Shown here piece after piece: positions 10,465-18,996 of a stretch of 64,000 nucleotides of DNA (its first letter is position 1; every line of letters begins with the position of its first letter). Below the pieces are notes generated by a model. It was not told the DNA's origin. It was given only the letters and a program-made list of their open reading frames with translations, and ran no database searches. The DNA is from an uncultured Niabella sp. (GTDB lineage Bacteria; Bacteroidota; Bacteroidia; Chitinophagales; Chitinophagaceae): contig CAKSQK010000002.1 of the NCBI GenBank assembly GCA_934486785.1, forward strand, positions 1 to 64,000, read 5' to 3'. The position numbers were made by a program, and so were the translations under genes.

Positions 10465-11115
10465 ATGTCCTCATTCCCCGGTTCTCCAAGATTAATTAAA
10501 GGTGGTATAGTATTGGTCAACCCCGATACTTTGGCTGTTGAAAAGGTCATTCCTTTGCAATACAACCCCGATACGCTTACCCGTACCCTGCAGGCACAAG
10601 GCGCGGGAGAAGGCAATGGCAATCGTTCAGAACCCCTGCGGCTGGCCGGCCCGCCGGTGGAAACTATTAAGCTGGAAGCTGAAATTGATGCCTCAGATAA
10701 AATGGAAAACGGGGACCCACAAACTGCCGAACTCGGCATTCAGCCACAATTAGCCGTGCTGGAAACCCTCATCTATCCCAAAAGCGCGCAAATGAATCAT
10801 AACAACAGCGTGGCCGGTATGGGCTCAATTGAAATACTGCCGATGGAAACTCCGCTCACGCTTTTCATCTGGAATAAAAATCGCATCATTCCCGTCAGGA
10901 TCACAGAATTCAGTATTACCGAAGAAGCCTTCGACCCGTTACTAAATCCTATCAGGGCCAAAGTAAGCCTGGGCATGCGCGTGCTAAGTACGGATGACTT
11001 TGGATTTGATCATAAAGGCGGCAATCTTTTCATGAGTTACCAGCAAAACAAAGAAAGGCTGGCCGCAAAGTTCAATGCAGGCAAATTGCAGGACCTCGGC
11101 ATTAACAGTATATGA
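10465..11115 (+). CDS. eCIS tube initiator/hub-adaptor protein (CIS_tube domain, Afp7-like N-terminal part)
   Basis: The 216-residue protein contains KVIPLQYNPDTLTRTL near residue 25 and LRLAGPPVETIKLEAEIDA near 60, followed by GIQPQLAVLETLIYPK. These blocks define the contractile injection system tube domain of Afp7 and Pvc7, which connects the spike hub to the tube. In AFP the same polypeptide carries a LysM domain. Here that part is encoded separately by the next gene, which overlaps by four bases. The role as hub-tube adaptor is inferred from family knowledge. Confidence 0.85.
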   Translation: MSSFPGSPRLIKGGIVLVNPDTLAVEKVIPLQYNPDTLTRTLQAQGAGEGNGNRSEPLRLAGPPVETIKLEAEIDASDKMENGDPQTAELGIQPQLAVLETLIYPKSAQMNHNNSVAGMGSIEILPMETPLTLFIWNKNRIIPVRITEFSITEEAFDPLLNPIRAKVSLGMRVLSTDDFGFDHKGGNLFMSYQQNKERLAAKFNAGKLQDLGINSI

Positions 11116-11477
11116 TGACAGACATTTCAAAAATATTTTTACAGCAAACGGGTTTGGGTACCGGCGCGTTTTCACCATCCAGCAGGTATCATGGCATCAA
11201 TACCAGGATCACCGGCAGCCAAAATGGCGAACCTGTTATTTATCTCTCACGCAGGCTGATACCCGCGCCGGAAAAATTTTTCCTGCTGCAAAAACATTTT
11301 ACCAGCGAAGGTGAGCGCCCCGATCTGCTGGCACATCAATATTATTCTGATGCTGAAAGGTTTTGGCAACTGGCTGATGCCAATGCAGTGCTGCATCCCA
11401 ACGAACTGACAGGTACACCCGGAAAGGCCATCAACATTACACTGCCGGGCGGCATACCGGGCAATAAACATGCTTAA
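11112..11477 (+). CDS. LysM-like eCIS baseplate protein (gpX-like)
   Basis: The 121-residue protein has RYHGINTRI and IYLSRRLIPAP in the first half, then a LysM-like block near residues 55-115 (HFTSEGERPDLLAHQYYSDA, FWQLADANAVLHP, INITLPGGIPG). This matches short LysM/gpX-type baseplate proteins encoded after CIS_tube genes. It probably sits at the hub or wedge centre, where LysM-like folds bind other baseplate parts rather than peptidoglycan. The start may be either of two adjacent ATGs. It overlaps both neighbours (4 and 8 bases). Confidence 0.8.
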   Translation: MMTDISKIFLQQTGLGTGAFSPSSRYHGINTRITGSQNGEPVIYLSRRLIPAPEKFFLLQKHFTSEGERPDLLAHQYYSDAERFWQLADANAVLHPNELTGTPGKAINITLPGGIPGNKHA

Positions 11478-12609
11478 AGGAATTTATTTAACCCTGATGA
11501 TCGGGCCGGGCATTCCAATTCCGGCGCCACAAAAGCTCACGGACATGTTGTCTGAAATACAAATTTCAAACAGCAGGAACCGCAGCGGTTTTCAACTGTC
11601 ATTTTCTATTGATAAAAAAGCGGCATACCTGGCTGATTTGATCGCGGGAGGCTTTTTTGACGCCACTACCACAAGGGTGGTGCTGATTGCTACCATGAAC
11701 GGCCTGCCACAGGTTCTGATGGACGGCATTATTACCAATCACCAAATGGCGCCTGCCAATGAAGCAGGCAAATCTACATTTACCGTAACCGGCGAAGACA
11801 TCAGTATACTGATGGATATGGTTGAAGTCAACATTCCTATGCCGGCCTTACCTGATACAGCCAAAGTGTATGCCGCGCTGGCGCCCTTTACTTTCTTAGG
11901 CATTATGCCTGTTGTAATTCCGCCACCTGTGTTTACCGTACGCTCGCCCACAGACCGATGGGACAGCATTACCAAACAAACTCCGTTGCAATTTTTAAGA
12001 ACGCTCGCGCAACAGTGTGGTTATGTTTTCTACATCATACCCGGGCCACTACCGGGGCAGAACATCGCTTATTTCGGGCCTGAAATGCACCTGCCTATAC
12101 CACAGCGTGCACTGTCAGTAAATATGGATGCCCATACCAATGTAGAATCCCTGAGCTTTACCATGGATGGAACCGCTAAGAAGATCAACGTTTACAGCAT
12201 TTTTGATGAGGTTACGGAAAAAGTGGTGCTTCCCATTCCGGTGCCAAACATAAACGCGCTAAAACCGCCCATGGGCTTGCGTCCCACCCAGCCTATTTTT
12301 AAAATATCGTATGCCGACTCATTTTCAAAGAATAATACCAGCGAGGCCATGAAAAAAATTATTGGAGATATGATGAGCAGTTCCGGCAATCCGCCTGCAG
12401 TTACGGCAAGCGGTTCGCTTGATGTGTCACGCTACAAAGGCATTTTGCGATCGGGTATGATGGTGGGCGTTAGAGGCGCGGGGATAGCGTATGACGGAAT
12501 GTATTATGTTGACAGCGTAACGCACAGCATCAAACAGGGAGCATACAAACAAAATTTTACACTTTCAAGAGACGGTGTGGTATCTAACACACCTGTTGTA
12601 ATGGTTTAA
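11470..12609 (+). CDS. eCIS hub protein, phage late control gene D/VgrG-like (Afp8-like)
   Basis: The 379-residue protein follows the gpD/gp27-like plan: an N-terminal beta domain (FQLSFSIDKKAAYLADLIAGGFFD), a middle segment RSPTDRWDSITKQTPLQFLRTLAQQCGYVFYI, and a C-terminal domain ending YYVDSVTHSIKQGAYKQNFTLSRDG. gpD-type proteins form the trimeric hub that joins spike and tube. The Afp8 protein fuses hub and spike as in VgrG, whereas here the spike is a separate gene two bases downstream. Fold recognition would settle the domain limits. Confidence 0.88.
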   Translation: MLKGIYLTLMIGPGIPIPAPQKLTDMLSEIQISNSRNRSGFQLSFSIDKKAAYLADLIAGGFFDATTTRVVLIATMNGLPQVLMDGIITNHQMAPANEAGKSTFTVTGEDISILMDMVEVNIPMPALPDTAKVYAALAPFTFLGIMPVVIPPPVFTVRSPTDRWDSITKQTPLQFLRTLAQQCGYVFYIIPGPLPGQNIAYFGPEMHLPIPQRALSVNMDAHTNVESLSFTMDGTAKKINVYSIFDEVTEKVVLPIPVPNINALKPPMGLRPTQPIFKISYADSFSKNNTSEAMKKIIGDMMSSSGNPPAVTASGSLDVSRYKGILRSGMMVGVRGAGIAYDGMYYVDSVTHSIKQGAYKQNFTLSRDGVVSNTPVVMV

Positions 12610-12611
12610 CC

Positions 12612-13127
12612 ATGCCTGAATACTTTGGAAAATACAGGGCTACTGTTGTCAACAATATTGACCCGGAAATGCGGGGCAGGCTCTTACTCATGATCCCCGA
12701 TGTTTTAGGCCCGGTACCCAGTACCTGGGCTGAAGCCTGTGTTCCCCTGGCAGGCCCTACAGGTCCGCCAATGGGTATTTACGCGGTGCCGCCCATTGGC
12801 GCCGGAGTGTGGGTAGAATTTGAGAACGGAGATGCCAATTATCCCATTTGGGTAGGTTGCCGCTGGGGAGCACAGTCAGACATTCCGCCGCTGGCGCATG
12901 CAGGTTTGCCCACCTCACCCAATATCGTGATGCAAACCATGGGACAAAACAGTTTTATGATCAGTGACCTGCCGGGGCCTTCCGGCGGCATCATGCTCAA
13001 AAGCACAACAGGCGCTTCCATCATCGTAAACGATACAGGCATTTATATTCAAAACGGAAAAGGAGCCAGCATTGTAATGACCGGCCCACAGGTTACCATC
13101 AATAATGGTGCATTGAATATAATTTGA
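12612..13127 (+). CDS. eCIS spike protein, phage baseplate assembly protein V (gpV-like)
   Basis: The 171-residue protein begins YFGKYRATVVNNIDPEMRGRL, the typical OB-fold start of gpV/gp5 spikes. It contains VPPIGAGVWVEFENGDANYPIWVG, the strongly conserved core. The C-terminal 60 residues are short hydrophobic repeats (GGIMLKSTTGASIIVNDTGI) expected of a trimeric beta-helix needle. It pierces the target membrane and carries the tip. The order hub, spike, tip is conserved. Confidence 0.92.
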   Translation: MPEYFGKYRATVVNNIDPEMRGRLLLMIPDVLGPVPSTWAEACVPLAGPTGPPMGIYAVPPIGAGVWVEFENGDANYPIWVGCRWGAQSDIPPLAHAGLPTSPNIVMQTMGQNSFMISDLPGPSGGIMLKSTTGASIIVNDTGIYIQNGKGASIVMTGPQVTINNGALNII

Positions 13128-13174
13128 GAATACAGCTACTAATTCCTAATCATCAATTATTTACAATAACAATT

Positions 13175-13495
13175 ATGCCCGGTTTTTTACTTCACTTTGG
13201 CGCATCAGTTATTTGCGCACATGGAGGGCAGGCGCAACCTGTTTCCACCAACTCCCGTGTAACGGTTAGCGGCCAGCCTGTTGTGATGCAGCCCATACCT
13301 TACACCATTGCGGGGTGCCCGTTTACTAATGGCAGCTCGCCCCAGCCCTGCCTCACCGCACAATGGATCACAGCCGCTACACGCATCACATCAATGGGCA
13401 TACCGCTACTGCTTTTTGATAGCCAGTCGGTTTGTGTACCCAATCCTTCTCCCCTGGTGATCACAACAACCCAGACCAGGGTTTCTGGAATGTAA
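13175..13495 (+). CDS. PAAR-like spike-tip protein
   Basis: I choose the ATG at 13175 because an in-frame TTG start at 13124 would overlap the stop of the spike gene and add a non-conserved tail. The resulting protein has 106 residues. It has Cys14 and His16 (ICAHGGQ), Cys48, Cys59 and Cys87, and repeated short beta strands with Gly and Pro turns. These features fit a PAAR-like tip that binds a metal ion and sharpens the spike. Proteins with this pattern follow gpV in many eCIS clusters. Confidence 0.78.
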   Translation: MPGFLLHFGASVICAHGGQAQPVSTNSRVTVSGQPVVMQPIPYTIAGCPFTNGSSPQPCLTAQWITAATRITSMGIPLLLFDSQSVCVPNPSPLVITTTQTRVSGM

Positions 13496-13498
13496 AAC

Positions 13499-13855
13499 AT
13501 GAACATTAAATTTCCATACCAGTTCAGCCATGCGTTGCGTACAAAAACCGCTGACCCTGATGAACACATCATGGATATGATTGAGCAGGTTTTGTTTACC
13601 AATCCCGGCGAGCGGGTAAACCGCCCTGACTTTGGCTGTGGGTTATTGCAATTGGTTTTTGAACCTTTGAGCGATGAACTGGCTGCCACCACTAAATTTT
13701 TAATACAGGGTTCTTTAATTCAATGGCTGAGCGAATTGATTGAAGTGCACGATGTTCTGGTAGAACGTGTGGATACATCACTTTTGATAACTGTTATTTA
13801 TTTAAACCTCAGCACGCGCAATATGCAGCGTGCCGTATTTACCAGCTTGCAATGA
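13499..13855 (+). CDS. eCIS baseplate wedge protein, GPW/gp25 family (Afp9-like)
   Basis: The 118-residue protein contains DEHIMDMIEQVLFTNPGERVNRPDFGCGLLQLVFEP, the signature block of gp25-like proteins. The EPR-like motif of T4 gp25 is seen here as NPGER near residues 38-42, and PDFGCG follows. gp25 starts sheath polymerisation on the baseplate. It overlaps the next gene by four bases. Confidence 0.93.
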   Translation: MNIKFPYQFSHALRTKTADPDEHIMDMIEQVLFTNPGERVNRPDFGCGLLQLVFEPLSDELAATTKFLIQGSLIQWLSELIEVHDVLVERVDTSLLITVIYLNLSTRNMQRAVFTSLQ

Positions 13856-16320
13856 ACCATACCTGCTGCAATAACGATGAGCGCCGGCTGGCTGTTTTAC
13901 AACATCCCGTTGTAAACGGTATAGATTTTATTGAAGTGGCGGACGATCCTTCAGATCCTGACGAGCTGCGCCAAACCACGCTGATCGTACATTTTTTAAA
14001 AGAAATTTCAACCACAGCCATACAGCCTTCCAATATTGCAATCACAGGTGGTGAAAGGATCAGCAATATCACCGTTTTGGAAGCAACAAGATCCGACCTG
14101 GCCTCTCCGCCCCTGCCCAACGCTGCTACAAACATGCTGGTGATAAAACTGTTTCACGCAGGTGATTTCTCCACTTACCAATTGCAATTAATAGCAGAAC
14201 CGGGCAATGACGCACCGCCTGAAGGTTTTGATCCAATATTGTCAACCCGGGCGTTTTCATTTAAGGTTAGCTGCCCCAGCGAGTTTGACTGCATCTCAAC
14301 TTCAGCATGCGCACCACCGGTTCGCGGGCCAAAACCTTCTATCAATTACCTGGCAAAAGACTATGCCACGTTCAGGCAGCTACTGCTTGACAGGATGGCG
14401 GTTACCATTCCTACCTGGAAGGAACGCAACCCGGCAGATATGGGTATAATGCTGGTTGAATTGCTGGCCTATGCAGGAGATTATCTCAGCTACAGGCAGG
14501 ATGCCATAGCTACTGAAGCTTACCTGGGCACAGCCCGAAAAAGAATATCTGTAAAAAGACATGCCCGGCTGGCAGACTATCACATGCATGATGGCTGCAA
14601 TGCCCGAACATGGGTACACGTGAAAATAGCTGACGGTATTTCAGGGATTACGGTGGTTGGCAACAGCCAGGGAAAGATAAAGTTTGTCACAACAGTCCCG
14701 GGTAAACCAGTCGTTATGAAACAGGATTCATCAGAGGCTGTTGAACTTTTTAGCAGCAGTGGCTATGAAGTGTTTGAACCCGTTTTTGATGTGGAATTAG
14801 ACAGCACCCTGAACCATATCAACTTCTACAACTGGGGCAAAACCATCTGTCACCTAAAGGAAGGCGCTACAAGCGCTACGCTTGACGGGCATTTACACGG
14901 GCTTGCAGGAAAAATTCTTGTAATAAAGGAAGATGTCAACCCGCATACTTTTCAGCCGGCCGATGCAGATCGTGCCAAACGCCACGCGGTTTGTATAACT
15001 GCTGCTGAGCATACATACGATATTCTGGCTGAAAGCCAAACTACCCCGCCTAACCCAAAAGGCCGGGCCGTAACGCGCATTACCTGGCATGAAGATGATG
15101 CACTGCCCTTTGCCTTCTGCATCAATACACATAATGAAAGCGGCGAAACAATAATCACAAGCAGCTTGCTTGGTAATATTGTTTTGGCAGATCATGGAAA
15201 CACCGTTTCGCAGGAATTGCATTATACTTTTCAAAACAAAAAACCAGTTTTAAAATACGCGCCGCTTACAAATGGTAAAAAGTATGGTGGCAATATTCCG
15301 GCCTCTGCAACCGCCATGATGTATTTGCAACCTGCGCAGGCTGTTCCGCATATTATTTTAAAAGAAAAAACAGATGCTGCATTATTGTGGCAGCCGGCAA
15401 AAGATCTTGTATCAAGCCAATACAATAGCCGGGATTTTGTGGCAGAAACAGAAAACAATGGCGCTACCTTCATACGTTTTGGAAATGGGCAAAACGGGCA
15501 AATGCCTGTGCACGGAATGCGCTTTGATGCACTGTACAGAACAGGAAATGGGCATCGCGGCAACATCGCCACAGGCGCGTTGACACATATGGTATCAAAC
15601 GATGCCAACCTTAGCAGTGATACCATACTTTCCATTGAAAACATTACACCAGGCATTGGCGGAGCAGAACCCGAAACCATTGAGGAAGTAAAATACCGCG
15701 CCCCCATCGCGTTCAGAAAACAGGAAAGAGCAGTAACCATAAGCGACTATGAAGAAAAGGCCAGTGCTTACCATAAAAATATTCAAAGAAGTGCAGCCAC
15801 ACTACGCTGGACAGGAAGCTGGCGCACGGTTTTTTTATCAGTTGATACCGCAAGCCGGCAAGCCTTTGATGATTCATTTATAAACGGGCTGGCTGAGAAT
15901 TTGGAGAAATACAGGCTGGCTGGTCAAGACCTGCAAATTGAAACGCCTGATTACGTGCCTCTAGAAATTGAAATTGATATATGTGTGTTACCACATTATT
16001 CCCGCGCGCATGTAAAGGCTGCCATTCTTCAAAAGCTTAGTAACCGTCATTTGGGCGGCGGCGAAACAGGCGCTTTTCACCCGGACAATTTTACCTTTGG
16101 GCAGCCTGTTTATTTAAGCAAAATTTATTCTGTAATACAAAAGCAACCGGGCGTTGCATCAGTTACCATCAAAAAATTTCAAAGATTAGGCATCAGCAGC
16201 GCCGAGGCTTTAACCAGCGGAAAACTTTTTGTGGGGAAAACTGAAATTGCAAGGCTTGACAATGATCCCAATGCTCTTGAAAACGGCATTTTAAACATCA
16301 ACATGTCGGGTGGCAATTAA
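13852..16320 (+). CDS. eCIS large baseplate protein 1 (gpJ/gp6-like, Afp11-type)
   Basis: The 822-residue protein is of the putative baseplate assembly family. An early block NYLAKDYATFRQLLLDRMAV (about 164-183) is followed by PADMGIMLVELLAYAGDYLSYRQDAIATEAYLGTARKR, which is diagnostic. A later FIRFGNGQNGQMP and IGGAEPETIEEVKYRAP segment matches the gpJ domain. Such proteins form the wedges around the hub. The N-terminus starts MNHTCCNN with a Cys pair, a feature shared with the next gene. Confidence 0.9.
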   Translation: MNHTCCNNDERRLAVLQHPVVNGIDFIEVADDPSDPDELRQTTLIVHFLKEISTTAIQPSNIAITGGERISNITVLEATRSDLASPPLPNAATNMLVIKLFHAGDFSTYQLQLIAEPGNDAPPEGFDPILSTRAFSFKVSCPSEFDCISTSACAPPVRGPKPSINYLAKDYATFRQLLLDRMAVTIPTWKERNPADMGIMLVELLAYAGDYLSYRQDAIATEAYLGTARKRISVKRHARLADYHMHDGCNARTWVHVKIADGISGITVVGNSQGKIKFVTTVPGKPVVMKQDSSEAVELFSSSGYEVFEPVFDVELDSTLNHINFYNWGKTICHLKEGATSATLDGHLHGLAGKILVIKEDVNPHTFQPADADRAKRHAVCITAAEHTYDILAESQTTPPNPKGRAVTRITWHEDDALPFAFCINTHNESGETIITSSLLGNIVLADHGNTVSQELHYTFQNKKPVLKYAPLTNGKKYGGNIPASATAMMYLQPAQAVPHIILKEKTDAALLWQPAKDLVSSQYNSRDFVAETENNGATFIRFGNGQNGQMPVHGMRFDALYRTGNGHRGNIATGALTHMVSNDANLSSDTILSIENITPGIGGAEPETIEEVKYRAPIAFRKQERAVTISDYEEKASAYHKNIQRSAATLRWTGSWRTVFLSVDTASRQAFDDSFINGLAENLEKYRLAGQDLQIETPDYVPLEIEIDICVLPHYSRAHVKAAILQKLSNRHLGGGETGAFHPDNFTFGQPVYLSKIYSVIQKQPGVASVTIKKFQRLGISSAEALTSGKLFVGKTEIARLDNDPNALENGILNINMSGGN

Positions 16321-16332
16321 ACATATTCAATT

Positions 16333-18996
16333 ATGAATGAAAAATGTTGCAATAGTTGTGAGCAGCAGTTGCCTCAAGTGCCGCTGAAGGTCAGCAACAG
16401 GCCCGGCCTTGACGCTGTAGGTTACAGGATAGGCGAATATGGCGATTTTTTGCAGGGGCTTCAGGCAAGGCTGTCCCTGCATAAAAACCTAAAAGGACTG
16501 GCTGCCAGGGATGCAACAGATTACAGCATTGCATTAACAGATGCATGGAGCGTGCTGGCAGATGTGTTTACGTTTTACCAGGAGCGCATCATCAATGAAT
16601 CTTACCTGCGCACTGCTACCGAGCGGTTTTCAATTTTAGAACTGGCAAGGCTGGTTGGGTATGAATTGCGTCCCGGTGTGGCGGCCGGCACTTACATTGC
16701 CTTTACGCTTGAACAGCCGCAGGCCACACTTGATGCGAAATTACCCACGGTTCACGCCACAAATCTTTACGGCGGCGCGTTGCCCATCACCATTGATAAG
16801 GGTATTAAAATACAAAGCATACCCGAGAAAGATCAGCTACCACAAACATTTGAAACCATCACGCCCATTGAAGCACGGATAGAATGGAACGAGATCAGGC
16901 CGCAGGCCGAATTGCCCCAGGAACCGGTAGATGATAATGTTATTTATATCAAAGGAACAGACAATCAAATTAAAAAGGGAGATGTGCTTTTGTTGAGAAA
17001 GCAATCGGGTAATAAACTTAGAACTGTGCACGAAGCGCTCACAGATAATGTGGCTGGCACTACAAGATTAAACCTTGCATCAGTTGTGGTAAATCCCGCG
17101 CCTGCTTTTGTGGGCATTTACATGGTGCCTATAATTACCAGTTACCTCGCGCCCGTAAGTTTTAATAACAGCATCTCCCAGCAAATCATCCAGTCGAGCT
17201 TTTATGCAAAAGACCTGAAAATGATCACGCAGGTTAACCAATGGACAGAGCTGGAACTAAAAGCAGGCCTGAATCAAACTGTTGAGCCGCCACAAAATAC
17301 AGAGGTTTATGTTTTTAGAAAAAAGGCCGCAGTGTTTGGATACAATGCCCAGAAAAACACAGTGATTGCGGATGGCACCACTACACAAACCAATTATACG
17401 CTGAACGAAAGCGAAGGCGTACTGCAACTGGACAACGCCTACGATGAAGTAGTATCAGACGGTTTTATTGCCATTCAGAACCCGGGAAATACTTCGAATA
17501 CCATTTCCTTTTATAAAATAAAAAGTGCTGCCACAGGCGTGCTCACCCGTTACGGCATCAGCTCTAAAACCACGACACTTGAAATACAACCAGCCGATGA
17601 ATCAGGCAAAAGCAAATGGTGGGGCAACAATAACAGCCTTGACAGCATTCGCCGCGCTTCAATTTTAGTGCAAAGTGAAAAATTGGTACTGACCACAGTT
17701 CCTGATCTTTCAGCAGTAAGTGGAGACACGATCATACTAGACAAATATTATCCTGGCCTTAGAGAAAAACAACCCGTCTCAATAAGTGGCGAAAAACAGG
17801 ATTTACCTGGCATTCTTTACAGCGAAATTGCTTTTATCAAACAGGTATTGGTTGAAGGCGGCAAAACCGTGTTAAAACTTGTGGAAGCTTTACAATACAA
17901 TTACATTCGAAATTCCGTCATAATCAATGCGAACGTGGCCCCAGCCACACATGGAGAAACCACTCACGAAATACTGGGCAGCGGCGATGCCTCAATGGCT
18001 TTTCAGAAATTTGTTTTAAAACAGCCACCGCTTACCTACGTAAGTGCATCAACTGCTTCCGGCATCAGTTCCACGTTAGAGATCAGGGTAAATGAACTCC
18101 TGTGGCAGGAAACCGATTTTTTTATAGATCGCGGGCCGGATGAGCATGTGTATATAACGCGGCGCGACAATGAAGGAAACACAACGGTGATCTTTGGCGA
18201 TGGCATTAACGGCGCACGCTTACCAAGCGGCCAGAACAACGTGGTAGCCACTTACCGCAAAGGCATTGGCTCGCCGGGATTGTTAAAGGCAAAACAGCTT
18301 TCACAGTTAGCTACAAAACCCCTGCAGGTAAAATCCGCCATCAACCCTGTCATAACATCCGGTGCCGAAGAACCCGAAACACTGCAATTGGCCAGAAGAA
18401 ATGCCTCGCTAACTATATTAACCCTTGACCGCATTGTTTCATTGAAGGATTATGAAGATTTTGCCACAGCGTTTGCAGGTATTGCCAAAGCACATGCCAC
18501 CTGGGCCAGGAGGCAAAAGCAGCAGCAGGTATTTATAACCGTTGCCGGAGAAGGCGGCGCGGCCATCAATCCCAACACAGCCCTGTACAAAAACCTGGCA
18601 TCCGCTGTTAGCAAAGCAGGCACCAATCAGGTTCCCTTTCATATTACTTCTTACACGCCGCGGTATTTTAGTGTCAGCGCAGGTTTAATGATCCATCCCG
18701 ATCATACTCCCGAAAATGTTTTGGAAAATGCCGCACAGCGGCTGTTGCAGCAATTTTCTTTTGAATTGAGAAACTTTATGCAGCCGGTAAGCTTTAGCGA
18801 GGTGATCGCCTGCCTGCAGGAAACACCCGGCGTAATAGCAGTTGATGTTGACGCGCTCCACCGGTCAGAAGAAGCTATGCCATCTATTCAATACTTTATT
18901 GATGCGTCCTTGCCGGCGATCAATGCCAATCATTTTTCAGGTGCGGAACTTTTAACCATTGCGCCCAACGCCATCAGCCTCACACCTATTCTATGA
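16333..18996 (+). CDS. eCIS large baseplate protein 2 (gpJ/gp6-like)
   Basis: The 887-residue protein shares architecture with the preceding baseplate protein: ALTDAWSVLADVFTFYQERIINESYLRTATER (about 68-98), the LARLVGYELRPG motif, and a C-terminal VIFGDGINGARLPSGQNN plus GAEEPETLQLARRNA block. It is probably the second wedge component. Its N-terminus, MNEKCCNSCEQ, carries three Cys and resembles the Cys pair in gene 13852. It overlaps the following gpI-like gene by four bases. Separate wedge paralogues are usual in eCIS. Confidence 0.9.
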   Translation: MNEKCCNSCEQQLPQVPLKVSNRPGLDAVGYRIGEYGDFLQGLQARLSLHKNLKGLAARDATDYSIALTDAWSVLADVFTFYQERIINESYLRTATERFSILELARLVGYELRPGVAAGTYIAFTLEQPQATLDAKLPTVHATNLYGGALPITIDKGIKIQSIPEKDQLPQTFETITPIEARIEWNEIRPQAELPQEPVDDNVIYIKGTDNQIKKGDVLLLRKQSGNKLRTVHEALTDNVAGTTRLNLASVVVNPAPAFVGIYMVPIITSYLAPVSFNNSISQQIIQSSFYAKDLKMITQVNQWTELELKAGLNQTVEPPQNTEVYVFRKKAAVFGYNAQKNTVIADGTTTQTNYTLNESEGVLQLDNAYDEVVSDGFIAIQNPGNTSNTISFYKIKSAATGVLTRYGISSKTTTLEIQPADESGKSKWWGNNNSLDSIRRASILVQSEKLVLTTVPDLSAVSGDTIILDKYYPGLREKQPVSISGEKQDLPGILYSEIAFIKQVLVEGGKTVLKLVEALQYNYIRNSVIINANVAPATHGETTHEILGSGDASMAFQKFVLKQPPLTYVSASTASGISSTLEIRVNELLWQETDFFIDRGPDEHVYITRRDNEGNTTVIFGDGINGARLPSGQNNVVATYRKGIGSPGLLKAKQLSQLATKPLQVKSAINPVITSGAEEPETLQLARRNASLTILTLDRIVSLKDYEDFATAFAGIAKAHATWARRQKQQQVFITVAGEGGAAINPNTALYKNLASAVSKAGTNQVPFHITSYTPRYFSVSAGLMIHPDHTPENVLENAAQRLLQQFSFELRNFMQPVSFSEVIACLQETPGVIAVDVDALHRSEEAMPSIQYFIDASLPAINANHFSGAELLTIAPNAISLTPIL

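Noticed and set aside
13124..13174. TTG start of the PAAR-like gene
   Set aside because: It would overlap the spike stop codon and add residues not typical of the family; ATG at 13175 gives a normal protein.
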